Assembly (NCBI GenBank): GCA_023428025.1
Contig: JAEYZN010000006.1
Span: 62,001 to 126,000 of the forward strand
Direction: 5' to 3'
Source of the DNA: Bacillota bacterium
GTDB lineage: Bacteria; Bacillota; Clostridia; Christensenellales; SZUA-584
DNA length: 64,000 nucleotides
Shown: piece by piece, positions 25,741 through 33,816 of the stretch
Numbering within the stretch: the stretch's first letter is position 1
How the letters are laid out: every line of letters begins with the position of its first letter
Position numbers and translations under genes: made by a program
Notes under the pieces: model-generated
Told to the model about the DNA's origin: nothing
What the model saw: the letters and a program-made list of their open reading frames with translations, nothing else
The model's database searches: none

Positions 25741-25800
25741 TTGATATTGCTGCCGGAATGCAGTAAAATATCCCTGTGATACCGGAACAATGCATTCCGG
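25741..25800 (+). promoter_or_regulatory. gal operon promoter with inverted-repeat operator
   Basis: TTGATA (25741-25746), 17 bases, TAAAAT (25764-25769). CCGGAATGC lies in the spacer (25753-25761), and its inverse GCATTCCGG at 25792-25800 covers the start-site region. CCGGAA/TTCCGG at 25782-25800 gives a nested palindrome. This looks like a repressor operator. No regulator gene is adjacent. Confidence 0.55.
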
Positions 25801-25879
25801 CAAACCATATTCACAATTCCCATGATTAAAAGCAAGGCAGTGCCAGAGCTGCTTTTTCATAACACCAATGGAGGTAACA

Positions 25880-26857
25880 ATGGCGGAGCTGCGTTTTCAT
25901 CCCTTCATCAAAGACTGGATCATGATCGCGTCTCATCGGCAGGCGCGCCCTCAGATGCCCAAGGACTGGTGTCCGTTCTGTCCGGGTTCGGGACGCGTGC
26001 CGGACGACTACGACGTGCTCAAATACGACAACGACTTTCCGGCGCTGTCGCCCGAGCCGCCCGAGCCGGACGATGTCGCGACGAATTTCCTTCAGACAAG
26101 GCCCGCATACGGCAAGTGCGAGGTGATACTGTATTCGCCGGACCACACGGTCACATTGCCTGAGCTTCCTCTTGCGCATGTGCAAAAGCTGGTGGCGCTG
26201 TGGCAGCAACGGTTCGAGGCGCTGCGGCAGGATAGCCAGGCGAAGTACGTCTTCATATTCGAAAACCGGGGCAAAGAGGTGGGCGTCACGATGCCGCACC
26301 CGCACGGCCAAGTTTACGCCTATCCGTTCCTGCCAAAAAAGCTGGAGTTGGAGATTGCTGCCGCCAAAGAGCATCTGGCGGAAACCGGGCGCTGTCTGTT
26401 CTGCGACTGGATGCATGAGGAGATAAGCGACGGACGGCGCGTGATATTCGAGAACGCGCACTTTGCGGTGATCCTGCCCTTTTTCACGGAGTACCCGTAC
26501 GGCGTGTACATCATCAGCAAGGCGCACAAGCCATACATCACCGACTTTGACGCGCAGGAGAGCGCGGCGCTGGCCGGGATCATCCGCAGCACCGTGGGGA
26601 TGCTGGACAGCCTGTTCGGCCGGCCTTTCCCGTATATGATGTGCATGCACAACGCGCCGGTGAACGGGGAAGACCCGTCCGCCTACTACCACTTCCATAT
26701 CGAGTTCTTCCCGCCGCTGCGCTCCCGTGAGCAGATCAAGTTCAACGCCTCCAGCGAAACAGGCGCGTGGGCGCACTGCAACCCCACCGCGCCCGAGGAA
26801 AAGGCCGTGGAGCTGCGGAAAGCCTATGAACGTTTTGTGTCGGAGGACAGGGCATGA
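25880..26857 (+). CDS. galT: galactose-1-phosphate uridylyltransferase
   Basis: A 325-residue HIT-superfamily enzyme of the Leloir pathway: galactose-1-P + UDP-glucose to UDP-galactose + glucose-1-P. The catalytic HPHGQ motif is at 140-144 (nucleophile His142). Cys pairs WCPFCPGSG and CLFCDW resemble the zinc site of E. coli GalT. ATG 25880 follows GGAGG. The stop overlaps the galK start (ATGA). No galE is seen in the window. Confidence 0.92.
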   Translation: MAELRFHPFIKDWIMIASHRQARPQMPKDWCPFCPGSGRVPDDYDVLKYDNDFPALSPEPPEPDDVATNFLQTRPAYGKCEVILYSPDHTVTLPELPLAHVQKLVALWQQRFEALRQDSQAKYVFIFENRGKEVGVTMPHPHGQVYAYPFLPKKLELEIAAAKEHLAETGRCLFCDWMHEEISDGRRVIFENAHFAVILPFFTEYPYGVYIISKAHKPYITDFDAQESAALAGIIRSTVGMLDSLFGRPFPYMMCMHNAPVNGEDPSAYYHFHIEFFPPLRSREQIKFNASSETGAWAHCNPTAPEEKAVELRKAYERFVSEDRA

Positions 26858-28032
26858 CATACAAGGCGCTGGCCTCTGAGTTCATCGGCATATACGGCGG
26901 GGATGCGCAGGACATCCGTATATTCGAAGCGCCCGGCCGCGTCAACCTGATCGGCGAGCATATCGACTACAACGGCGGGCATGTGTTTCCCGCCGCGCTG
27001 GAGATGAAGAACACCGTGGTCGCGCGTCCGAATGGCACAGGCCGCATCCGTCTGGCGGTGACGAGCCTGCCGGACCGCGTGGACGCGGATACCAATACGC
27101 TGGAGAACTACAAGCACCTGAGCTGGGGCAGCTACCAGCTGGGCGTGGCGTACATGCTGCAACAGGCCGGTTTCCGCATCGCCGGGTGCGACCTGCTGTA
27201 TCACGGCACGGTGCCATACGGCGCGGGCCTGTCGTCGTCCGCCTCGATCGAGGTGGCCACCGCGCTCATGCTGGCGAAGCTGGGCGGCACGGTCGCGCCG
27301 GACATGGTGCAGCTCGCGCGGCTGTGCCAGAAGGCGGAGAACGAATACGTGGGCATGAGCTGCGGCATCATGGACCAGTTCGTGTCCGCCATGGGCAAAA
27401 AGGATCACGCGCTGTTTCTGGACTGCAGCACGCTGGAATACGCATATGTCCCGCTGGACCTGGGCGATCACACCATCGTCATCACCAACACCAATGCGCC
27501 GCACAAGCTGACGCACTCGCAGTACAACGAGCGGCGGCGGCAGTGCGAACAGGCGCTGTCCGTCATTAACGAAAACGGCGGCCATTACCGCTATCTGTGC
27601 GAGATGTCGGTGAAGGAGCTGGCCATATATCAGCGGCATCTCACGGATGAAACGCTGCTGCGGCGCGCGCGGCACTGCGTCACCGAGGAAACGCGGACGA
27701 TGCAGTCGCTTGAAGCATTGAAAAGAGGCGACATCGCGGCGTTCGGGCGGCTGCTGGCCGAAGCGAACATTTCGATGCGCGACGATTACGAGGCCACCGG
27801 GCGCGAACTGGATGCCGTGTTTTCCATCGCGATGCGCATGGACGGCGTGCTGGGCTCCCGCATGACGGGCGGCGGCTTCGGCGGCTGCAACATCAGCATC
27901 GTGGAGAAGAGCCGCGTCGAGGCGTTCAAGCAGATCATGACGGCGGAATATGAGCAGGCCGTGGGCTTAACGCCCGCCTTCTATCAGTCCAACGCGGGCG
28001 GCGGCGCGCGCGAGGTCACGGACTGGCGGTAA
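26854..28032 (+). CDS. galK: galactokinase
   Basis: A 392-residue GHMP kinase phosphorylating galactose at C1. The galactokinase signature GRVNLIGEHIDYNGGHVFP is at about residues 29-47. The ATP loop is PYGAGLSSSASIEVAT, the catalytic Asp region is CGIMDQFVSAMG, and motif 3 is GGGFGGC. Start codon overlap with galT indicates coupled translation. Confidence 0.94.
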   Translation: MTYKALASEFIGIYGGDAQDIRIFEAPGRVNLIGEHIDYNGGHVFPAALEMKNTVVARPNGTGRIRLAVTSLPDRVDADTNTLENYKHLSWGSYQLGVAYMLQQAGFRIAGCDLLYHGTVPYGAGLSSSASIEVATALMLAKLGGTVAPDMVQLARLCQKAENEYVGMSCGIMDQFVSAMGKKDHALFLDCSTLEYAYVPLDLGDHTIVITNTNAPHKLTHSQYNERRRQCEQALSVINENGGHYRYLCEMSVKELAIYQRHLTDETLLRRARHCVTEETRTMQSLEALKRGDIAAFGRLLAEANISMRDDYEATGRELDAVFSIAMRMDGVLGSRMTGGGFGGCNISIVEKSRVEAFKQIMTAEYEQAVGLTPAFYQSNAGGGAREVTDWR

Positions 28033-28060
28033 CATCGCATTCTTAGCGGGAGGTATCCGT

Positions 28061-29344
28061 ATGGCTTTCAAGCTGCCTGACGGCATGGAACTGGGCGTGG
28101 CGTCCGCCCCGACGCAGATTGAGGGCGGCGACACCAACAACAGCTGGAACGACTGGTACAAACAAGGCCGTATCAAGGACGGCTCGGACCCGTCCGTCGC
28201 GAACAGGCACTACGAATTGTATGAGGCGGACACCCGCCTGATGCGCGACATGGGTATCAGGCATTACCGGCTGGGCGTCGAATGGGCGCGGCTGGAGCCG
28301 GAGCAGGGCGCGTTCGACGAGACCGCGTTCGCCCATTACCGCGACGAACTGCTGCTGATGCGCGAGCTGGGCATAGGGCCGCTGCTCACGCTGCACCACT
28401 TCACCAACCCGATGTGGTTCGAGCGCATGGGCGCTTTCGGGAACCGCGCCTGCGTGGGCATCTTTCTGGCCTTTGTGGAGAAGGTGATCGAAAAGCTGGG
28501 CGATCTGGTCAGCGAATATATCACCATCAACGAGCCCAACGTGTATGCCACCAGCGGCTTTTTTTTCGGCGAATGGCCGCCGGGCAAGAAGTCACTGCTG
28601 TCGGCGCTGCGCGTGATGGGCAACATGTGCGAGTGCCACCTCAAGGCGTACGACCTGATACACCGCAAGCGCCGAGATATGGGCTACAGCGACACGCGCG
28701 TGAGCTACGCGCACCACATGCGGGTGTTCGCGCCGATGAACCCGAAAAGCATCGTGGACCGCGTCTGTTCCAAGCTGATGTTCCGCCTGTTCCAGTCGTC
28801 GCTGTCCAGCGCCTATCTCACGGGCCGGGGCGGCTTCCCGTTGCGGCGCGTCCGGGGAATGGAGAAAAAGCTGTACTGCGATTTCCACGGCGTCAATTAC
28901 TACAGCCGCACGGCGGCAAAGGGCTTCAACGCCGGTTTCCTGCCGAACGTGCCCGTCAACGACCTTGAGTGGGAGATATACCCGGCGGGCATCGTGCAGT
29001 GCGCGCGAGAGCTGTACGGCCTCGTCAGACTGCCCGTCTACATCACCGAAAACGGCACGTGCGACAACACCGACGCGTTCCGCAGCCGCTATATCTGCGA
29101 ACACATCAAAGCGCTGTCTGAGAGCGGCCTGCCCGTGGAGCGCTATTACCACTGGTGTTTCACCGACAACTTCGAGTGGGTGGAGGGCAATTCCGCCCGG
29201 TTCGGCGTCGTCCATGTGGATTTTTCCACGCAAAAGAGGACAGTCAAAAAAAGCGGCGAATTCTATACAAAGATGATCCGTGATAAGGGCGTCTCGCAGA
29301 GCCTGTTCGAAGAATACTGCATTCAGGAATACCCAGTTAAATAA
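28061..29344 (+). CDS. glycoside hydrolase family 1 (beta-galactosidase/beta-glucosidase type)
   Basis: A 427-residue TIM-barrel retaining glycosidase. Acid/base Glu is in YITINEPNVY and nucleophile Glu in VYITENGTCDN. The N-terminal ASAPTQIEGG and C-terminal HWCFTDNFEW..RFGVVHVDF are GH1 hallmarks. There is no signal peptide, so it acts on imported disaccharide. The lack of an obvious phosphate-binding tail motif and its place between galK and a cation symporter favour a non-phosphorylated beta-galactoside. GGGAGG precedes the ATG. Confidence 0.88.
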   Translation: MAFKLPDGMELGVASAPTQIEGGDTNNSWNDWYKQGRIKDGSDPSVANRHYELYEADTRLMRDMGIRHYRLGVEWARLEPEQGAFDETAFAHYRDELLLMRELGIGPLLTLHHFTNPMWFERMGAFGNRACVGIFLAFVEKVIEKLGDLVSEYITINEPNVYATSGFFFGEWPPGKKSLLSALRVMGNMCECHLKAYDLIHRKRRDMGYSDTRVSYAHHMRVFAPMNPKSIVDRVCSKLMFRLFQSSLSSAYLTGRGGFPLRRVRGMEKKLYCDFHGVNYYSRTAAKGFNAGFLPNVPVNDLEWEIYPAGIVQCARELYGLVRLPVYITENGTCDNTDAFRSRYICEHIKALSESGLPVERYYHWCFTDNFEWVEGNSARFGVVHVDFSTQKRTVKKSGEFYTKMIRDKGVSQSLFEEYCIQEYPVK

Positions 29345-29391
29345 TTTGGAGCGCCGCTCCGTTTATATCACAATAAAAGGCGGGTGTGACA

Positions 29392-30834
29392 ATGATCTGG
29401 CTGTTTGTCGTTTTGGGGATACTCCTTTGTATCACCCTGTTTTTTGCCATAAAGGGAAGCCGCAACGCAAAGAATACCTTCTTCTTCGGCATGGGCACCA
29501 TCGGGCGCGACATGTTCTACGCGATGGAGAGCATGTTCCTTGTGTATTATCTGACGGAGGTGCTGGACCTCTCCGACGCGCTGTTCGGACTGGTGGGCGG
29601 CATCCTCACCGGCCTGCGCGTGTTCGACGCGCTGAACGACCCGATCATGGGGCTCGTCGTGGACAACACGAAATCCCGCCGGGGCAAATACAAGCCGTGG
29701 ATACTGGTGGGCGCGATCGCCAGCGCGTTTTTCATGGTGATGCTGTTCACCGGGCTGGACCTGCCCGACGTCTGGTACGTGATCATTTTCGCGGTTTGCT
29801 ACCTCGCGTGGGACATCACGTACGGTCTCAACGACATCGCCTACTGGTCGATGCTGCCCGCGCTGACGCTGGACCAGAAGCAGCGCGAGAAGATCGGCTC
29901 GTTCGCCCGTATCTGCGCGAACATCGGCCTGTTTGCCGTGGTGGTGGGCATACTGCCCGCCACCAGCCTGCTGGGCGAAACGCTGGGTAGCCCCAAGCAG
30001 GGATGGTTTGTGTTCGCGGCGATCATCGCGGTGCTGATGGTCGGTTTCCAGCTGTACACGATATTCGGCGCGAAGGAATACCGCGGCGCGTTCAAGGAAG
30101 AGGAAAAGACGACGCTGCGCGGCATGTTCCGGGCGCTCGTCAAGAACGACCAGCTGCTGTTCACCGTCATATCCATGGCCCTGTTCACGATCGGGTACGT
30201 GACGACGACCAGCTTCGGGACGTATTACTTCAAATACGCGTTCAAGGATGAGAATATGTACTCCCTGTTCGCGGGGATACTGGGCGTCTCCCAGATACTC
30301 GCGTTGGTGGTATTCCCGCTGTTCAGCAAGCGCTTCAGCCGCAAGCAGCTGTATTTCGTGGCGACGGCGCTGGTGCTGGCGGGATATGCGCTGTTCTTCT
30401 TCGCGCCGATGAACATGATTCCCATCGGTATCGCGGGCGTGCTGCTGTTCGTGGGCGAGGCGTTCATCCAGCTGCTGATGCTGATGTTCCTGGCGGACAC
30501 CATCGAATACGGGCAGTGGAAGCTGGGCAAGCGCAATCAGGCGGTCACGCTGTCCGTGCAGCCGCTGATCAACAAGATCGGCGGCGCGATCGCGACGGGC
30601 ATCATGACCGTCACGCTGATCATCTCGGGCATCAACAGCGCCCAGACGCCGGACGACGTGACGAGCGAAGGACTGCTCACGCTGAAGCTCGCCATGTTCG
30701 TCATACCGCTGATCTGCATCATCGCGGGGTACATCCTGTACCGCTTCAAGTATAAGATAGACAAGAAATTTTACGACCAGATCGTGGCGGACCTCACCGC
30801 GAGAGGGGACATCAAGAGCGAGATCGTGGAGTGA
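29392..30834 (+). CDS. GPH-family glycoside:cation symporter (MelB-like)
   Basis: A 480-residue integral membrane protein with about 12 hydrophobic segments. The MelB-type signature is present (FDALNDPIMGLVVDNTKSRRGKYKPW), as is GQWKLGKRNQAVTLSVQPL between TM10 and TM11. It probably imports a galactoside or galactose with Na+ or H+. The start is uncertain: ATG 29392 or GTG 29386, with AAAAGG upstream. It completes the rightward gal unit. Confidence 0.87.
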   Translation: MIWLFVVLGILLCITLFFAIKGSRNAKNTFFFGMGTIGRDMFYAMESMFLVYYLTEVLDLSDALFGLVGGILTGLRVFDALNDPIMGLVVDNTKSRRGKYKPWILVGAIASAFFMVMLFTGLDLPDVWYVIIFAVCYLAWDITYGLNDIAYWSMLPALTLDQKQREKIGSFARICANIGLFAVVVGILPATSLLGETLGSPKQGWFVFAAIIAVLMVGFQLYTIFGAKEYRGAFKEEEKTTLRGMFRALVKNDQLLFTVISMALFTIGYVTTTSFGTYYFKYAFKDENMYSLFAGILGVSQILALVVFPLFSKRFSRKQLYFVATALVLAGYALFFFAPMNMIPIGIAGVLLFVGEAFIQLLMLMFLADTIEYGQWKLGKRNQAVTLSVQPLINKIGGAIATGIMTVTLIISGINSAQTPDDVTSEGLLTLKLAMFVIPLICIIAGYILYRFKYKIDKKFYDQIVADLTARGDIKSEIVE

Positions 30835-30888
30835 ATGCAGAAGCATTTTATAGGGATTGTTCAAATCCTACAGACATCCACGCATACA

Positions 30889-31349
30889 AGGCTTCCCCTT
30901 GAGGGGAAGCTGGTCGGCGTAGCCGGACTGATGAGGTGTCAGTATGAATAATCTGTATAATTATAAGCTCACTGGGAATTCCCAAAGATTGCGCAGGGAA
31001 ATGACGAAAGAAGAGCGGCATCTCTGGTATGATTGCCTGAAGTTGCTTCCCGTCACATTTCATCGTCAAAAGGTGATTGGCGACTATATCGTTGATTTTT
31101 ACTGTGCTTCCGCGAAACGGGTGATAGAGCTAGACGGCTCGCAGCATTTTGAAGAGGAAGGAATTATCCAGGATAAAAGACGCGATGAATATCTGCATAA
31201 TCTCGGTTTGATCGTAAAGCGATACTCCAATGCAGATATCAATCAGAGCTTTGAAAGCGTATGTGAGGATATTTACAGATTCCTTTTCTCAGGAAGGGGA
31301 TAAACACCTCATCCGGCGCCTAGCGCCACCTTCCCCTCAAGGGGAAGGC
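30889..31349. mobile_element. inverted-repeat cassette enclosing a DUF559 nuclease gene
   Basis: The left end has the stem-loop GCTTCCCC-TTGA-GGGGAAGC (30891-30910), a GGTCGGCGTAGCCGGAC-type stem and GATGAGGTG (30930-30938). The right end (31305-31349) is its inverse: CACCTCATC, GGCGCCTAGCGCC and CCTTCCCC-TCAA-GGGGAAGG (31329-31348). The approximately 48-bp ends therefore form inverted repeats with internal stem-loops. The single gene inside fills the space from 6 bases after the left repeat to 1 base before the right one. The unit is AT-richer than its surroundings. Confidence 0.65.
30944..31303 (+). CDS. DUF559 (Vsr-like) endonuclease-fold protein
   Basis: A 119-residue protein of the PD-(D/E)XK/very-short-patch-repair-like fold. 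Motifs are LRREMTKEERHLWY at the start, HRQKVIGDYIVDFYC (Asp of the active site) and RVIELDGSQH (Glu/Asp/His cluster). Arg follows in QDKRRDEYL. The length is usual for free-standing DUF559 proteins. Its ribosome site GAGGTG is supplied by the left inverted repeat itself. Function is unproven; the fold predicts DNA nicking or cleavage. It is the only gene of the cassette. Confidence 0.85.
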   Translation: MNNLYNYKLTGNSQRLRREMTKEERHLWYDCLKLLPVTFHRQKVIGDYIVDFYCASAKRVIELDGSQHFEEEGIIQDKRRDEYLHNLGLIVKRYSNADINQSFESVCEDIYRFLFSGRG

Positions 31350-31390
31350 AATCGGTTTGTTATGTCCTTCAATTCACTTTGCGGATAAAT

Positions 31391-31434
31391 AAATACCCAT
31401 TGATATTAAATGTTCTCTCGGTGGGTATTTTTCT
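31391..31434. terminator. probable bidirectional terminator
   Basis: AAATACCCA (31391-31399) and TGGGTATTT (31422-31430) pair across a 22-base loop, with A/T-rich flanks, between the convergent rightward cassette and the leftward GH36 gene. Confidence 0.6.
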
Positions 31435-31476
31435 GTTTAACTTACGTATAAGTACATAGGAAAGGGCAGCTGTTTC

Positions 31477-33816
31477 TCAGTTATCCGTCTGCTTCGTGAT
31501 CACATACAGGCTGGAGCCGAAGTCGCCCAGCAGCCGCGTGCGGTCGTTGTAATGGCTGCCAATGAACTGGTTACTCAGGCGCAGCCCGGCGTTCAGCATG
31601 TCTCCATGGCATTCGTACGTCTCCACGCAGTCGGTGAGGGCGTAGAACCGGCCCACTGTGCGCAGCACAAACCCGTCCGGGTTCAGCGTGATTGGCATGA
31701 TGTGCTTCACCAGCCCGCCGAACCGCCTGACAAACAGGCTCTGCGGCCGCGTTTTGACGGTATACCGGCTGGCCGGGTCAAAGCCGGTGAGGGGGAGGAG
31801 GTCATAGCCTTGCGCCGCCCCGCCCTGCGTCTGGAAAAAGCCCGCCACCGCCTCGCCGCCGTCCGCCGCCGCGCACTGCCAGTGCTTTTGGTTGGCCCTG
31901 ATCGCCGGCAGGCGGCTGAACCGCCCGTACTGGAAGGTGCGCCGGTGCGCCTTGTAGAACGCGATCTGCGCCCTGATTTCTTTTTTCTCCACATGCGTCA
32001 GGTATTTCAAATCCATCTCGTAGCCGAGACAGCCGAAGCACGCCGCGTTGAAACGCGTGGCGAGCGGGGTGTTGCGCAGCGTCTGCTGGTGCGGCGCTTC
32101 ACTGACGTGCGCGCCCATCGCGGAAAGCGGGTACAGGTGCGACAGCCCTTCCTGTATCTTCAGGCGCTCGATGGGGTCGGTGTCGTCCGACGACCACACC
32201 TGCGGCGAATAACACAGCATGCCAAGATCGAAACGGTTGCCGCCCGACGAGCAACTCTCCAGCAGGATGTGCGGGCGCGGCCGGAATACGCGATCCAGCA
32301 CGTCATAAAGCCCCATGATATAGCGGTGATAGAACTCGCCCTGATTGACGAGAAGCGGCGAATATGCGTCGCTGGTATGACGGTTCATGTCCCATTTCAC
32401 ATAGGAGATATCCGCTTCGTCGAGGATGCGCGATACGTTGTCCACGATGTAGTCACGCACTACCGGATTGCACAGGTCCAGCACCAGCTGGTTGCGGCCC
32501 AGACAGGGCGTTTGGCCCGGCGTGGTCACGGCGTATTCGGGATGGGCGTGGTACAGGTCGCTGTCCGGGTTCACCATCTCCGGCTCAAACCACAGGCCGA
32601 AGCCCATGCCCGTTTTGCGTATCCTGTCCGCGAAGCGCGGCAGGCCGCCCGGCAGCTTCTTTTTATTGACGGCATAATCGCCAAGGCCGGCGTGGTCGTC
32701 GTCACGCTTGCCGAACCAGCCGTCGTCCAGCACGAACAGCTCGACGCCCAGCCGCTTCGCACGCCGCGCGAGGCGCAGCAGCTTTCGCTGGTTGAACTTG
32801 AAGAAATACGCCTCCCAGTTGTTGATGAGCACGGGGCGCTCCTTCTCCTTCCAGTCGCCGCGCACGATGTGGCGGTTGACGAAGTCGTGGAAATGCGCGC
32901 TGAGTCCGCTGAAGCCGCTGCCGCTGAACGTCATCACCGCCTCGGGCGTCTCGAAACGCTCATCCCGGCCCAGCGTCCATTCGAAGCAGTGCGGGCTGAG
33001 GCCCAACTGCACGCGCACGATGTCCTGCGCGGACAGCTCCACCGCGCCATAGTGGTTGCCGCTGTAGACGAGGTTGAAGCCGTACACGCGCCCATGCGTC
33101 TCGGAGGCCTCCGCTTCGGCGAGCAGGAAACCGGGGTTATGCCGGTTGCTGCTCGCGCCCGTCGTGGACTCGTTGACGTACACGCCGTACTGAACAGGCC
33201 GCTCGTGTTTGTGCGCTTCGCGGGCCCAGCCGCCGTCGAACGTGACGAGGCGGAAGCCGCGGTTGGGCAGGTCCGTCATCATGCTCATCAGCCGCCGGAT
33301 GACGAGCGGATTGTCATTATGATTGACCAGCACCGCGCGACGCGTGATCACATCGGTCTCCGCGTACACGGTAAAGTATAAAAGCAACTCAACGTTGTTG
33401 GACTTATCTTCCAGCGTCAGCTCCAGCGTGCCGCAGTCAGAGGCTTCACCGTAGGCGCCTGGCAGCGTCTCCATCGGCGCAAAGCCGGACAGGATGCGGT
33501 GGGCGCGGTACACGAAGTCGCTCATGAAGCTGCCGTCCGGCATCTTCAGTTCGGCGGGGGAGTGGCGGTAGTCGCCGCGCCCGATGCCCGACCATTCAAG
33601 GCACATCGTGTCCAGGCAGTACGCCGGGTCGGACTCGTCGTAGAGCACGCTGCCGCCGTACATCGCGGTGCGCTTGAGCGCCAGCCCTTCCGGGTCCTGC
33701 GCCGCCAGGCGCTCGCCGTAGTGGATGTGCTCAAGATGCCCGAATTTGGTGACGCGTAACCAGTAGCTGGTGGAAGCGGTGGTCAGCCGGAACAGGCCGT
33801 CCTTTTCCGTGATCAT
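31477..33816 (-). CDS. alpha-galactosidase, glycoside hydrolase family 36
   Basis: A 779-residue cytoplasmic enzyme releasing galactose from raffinose-type sugars or melibiose. The large N-terminal beta-supersandwich is followed by the barrel with LFVLDDGWFG and YVKWDMNRH (nucleophile Asp). LLESCSSGGNRFD is next, and WSSDDTDPIERL holds the acid/base Asp. The length matches bacterial GH36 of about 730-780. Start ATG overlaps the stop of the upstream GH13 gene (positions 33813-33816). Released galactose would enter the galK/galT genes read in the opposite direction nearby. Confidence 0.92.
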   Translation of the reverse strand: MITEKDGLFRLTTASTSYWLRVTKFGHLEHIHYGERLAAQDPEGLALKRTAMYGGSVLYDESDPAYCLDTMCLEWSGIGRGDYRHSPAELKMPDGSFMSDFVYRAHRILSGFAPMETLPGAYGEASDCGTLELTLEDKSNNVELLLYFTVYAETDVITRRAVLVNHNDNPLVIRRLMSMMTDLPNRGFRLVTFDGGWAREAHKHERPVQYGVYVNESTTGASSNRHNPGFLLAEAEASETHGRVYGFNLVYSGNHYGAVELSAQDIVRVQLGLSPHCFEWTLGRDERFETPEAVMTFSGSGFSGLSAHFHDFVNRHIVRGDWKEKERPVLINNWEAYFFKFNQRKLLRLARRAKRLGVELFVLDDGWFGKRDDDHAGLGDYAVNKKKLPGGLPRFADRIRKTGMGFGLWFEPEMVNPDSDLYHAHPEYAVTTPGQTPCLGRNQLVLDLCNPVVRDYIVDNVSRILDEADISYVKWDMNRHTSDAYSPLLVNQGEFYHRYIMGLYDVLDRVFRPRPHILLESCSSGGNRFDLGMLCYSPQVWSSDDTDPIERLKIQEGLSHLYPLSAMGAHVSEAPHQQTLRNTPLATRFNAACFGCLGYEMDLKYLTHVEKKEIRAQIAFYKAHRRTFQYGRFSRLPAIRANQKHWQCAAADGGEAVAGFFQTQGGAAQGYDLLPLTGFDPASRYTVKTRPQSLFVRRFGGLVKHIMPITLNPDGFVLRTVGRFYALTDCVETYECHGDMLNAGLRLSNQFIGSHYNDRTRLLGDFGSSLYVITKQTDN

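Noticed and set aside
31552..33381. 609-codon rightward frame opposite the GH36 gene
   Set aside because: It is a GC-rich antisense shadow of alpha-galactosidase with low-complexity His/Arg/Val content and no motifs.
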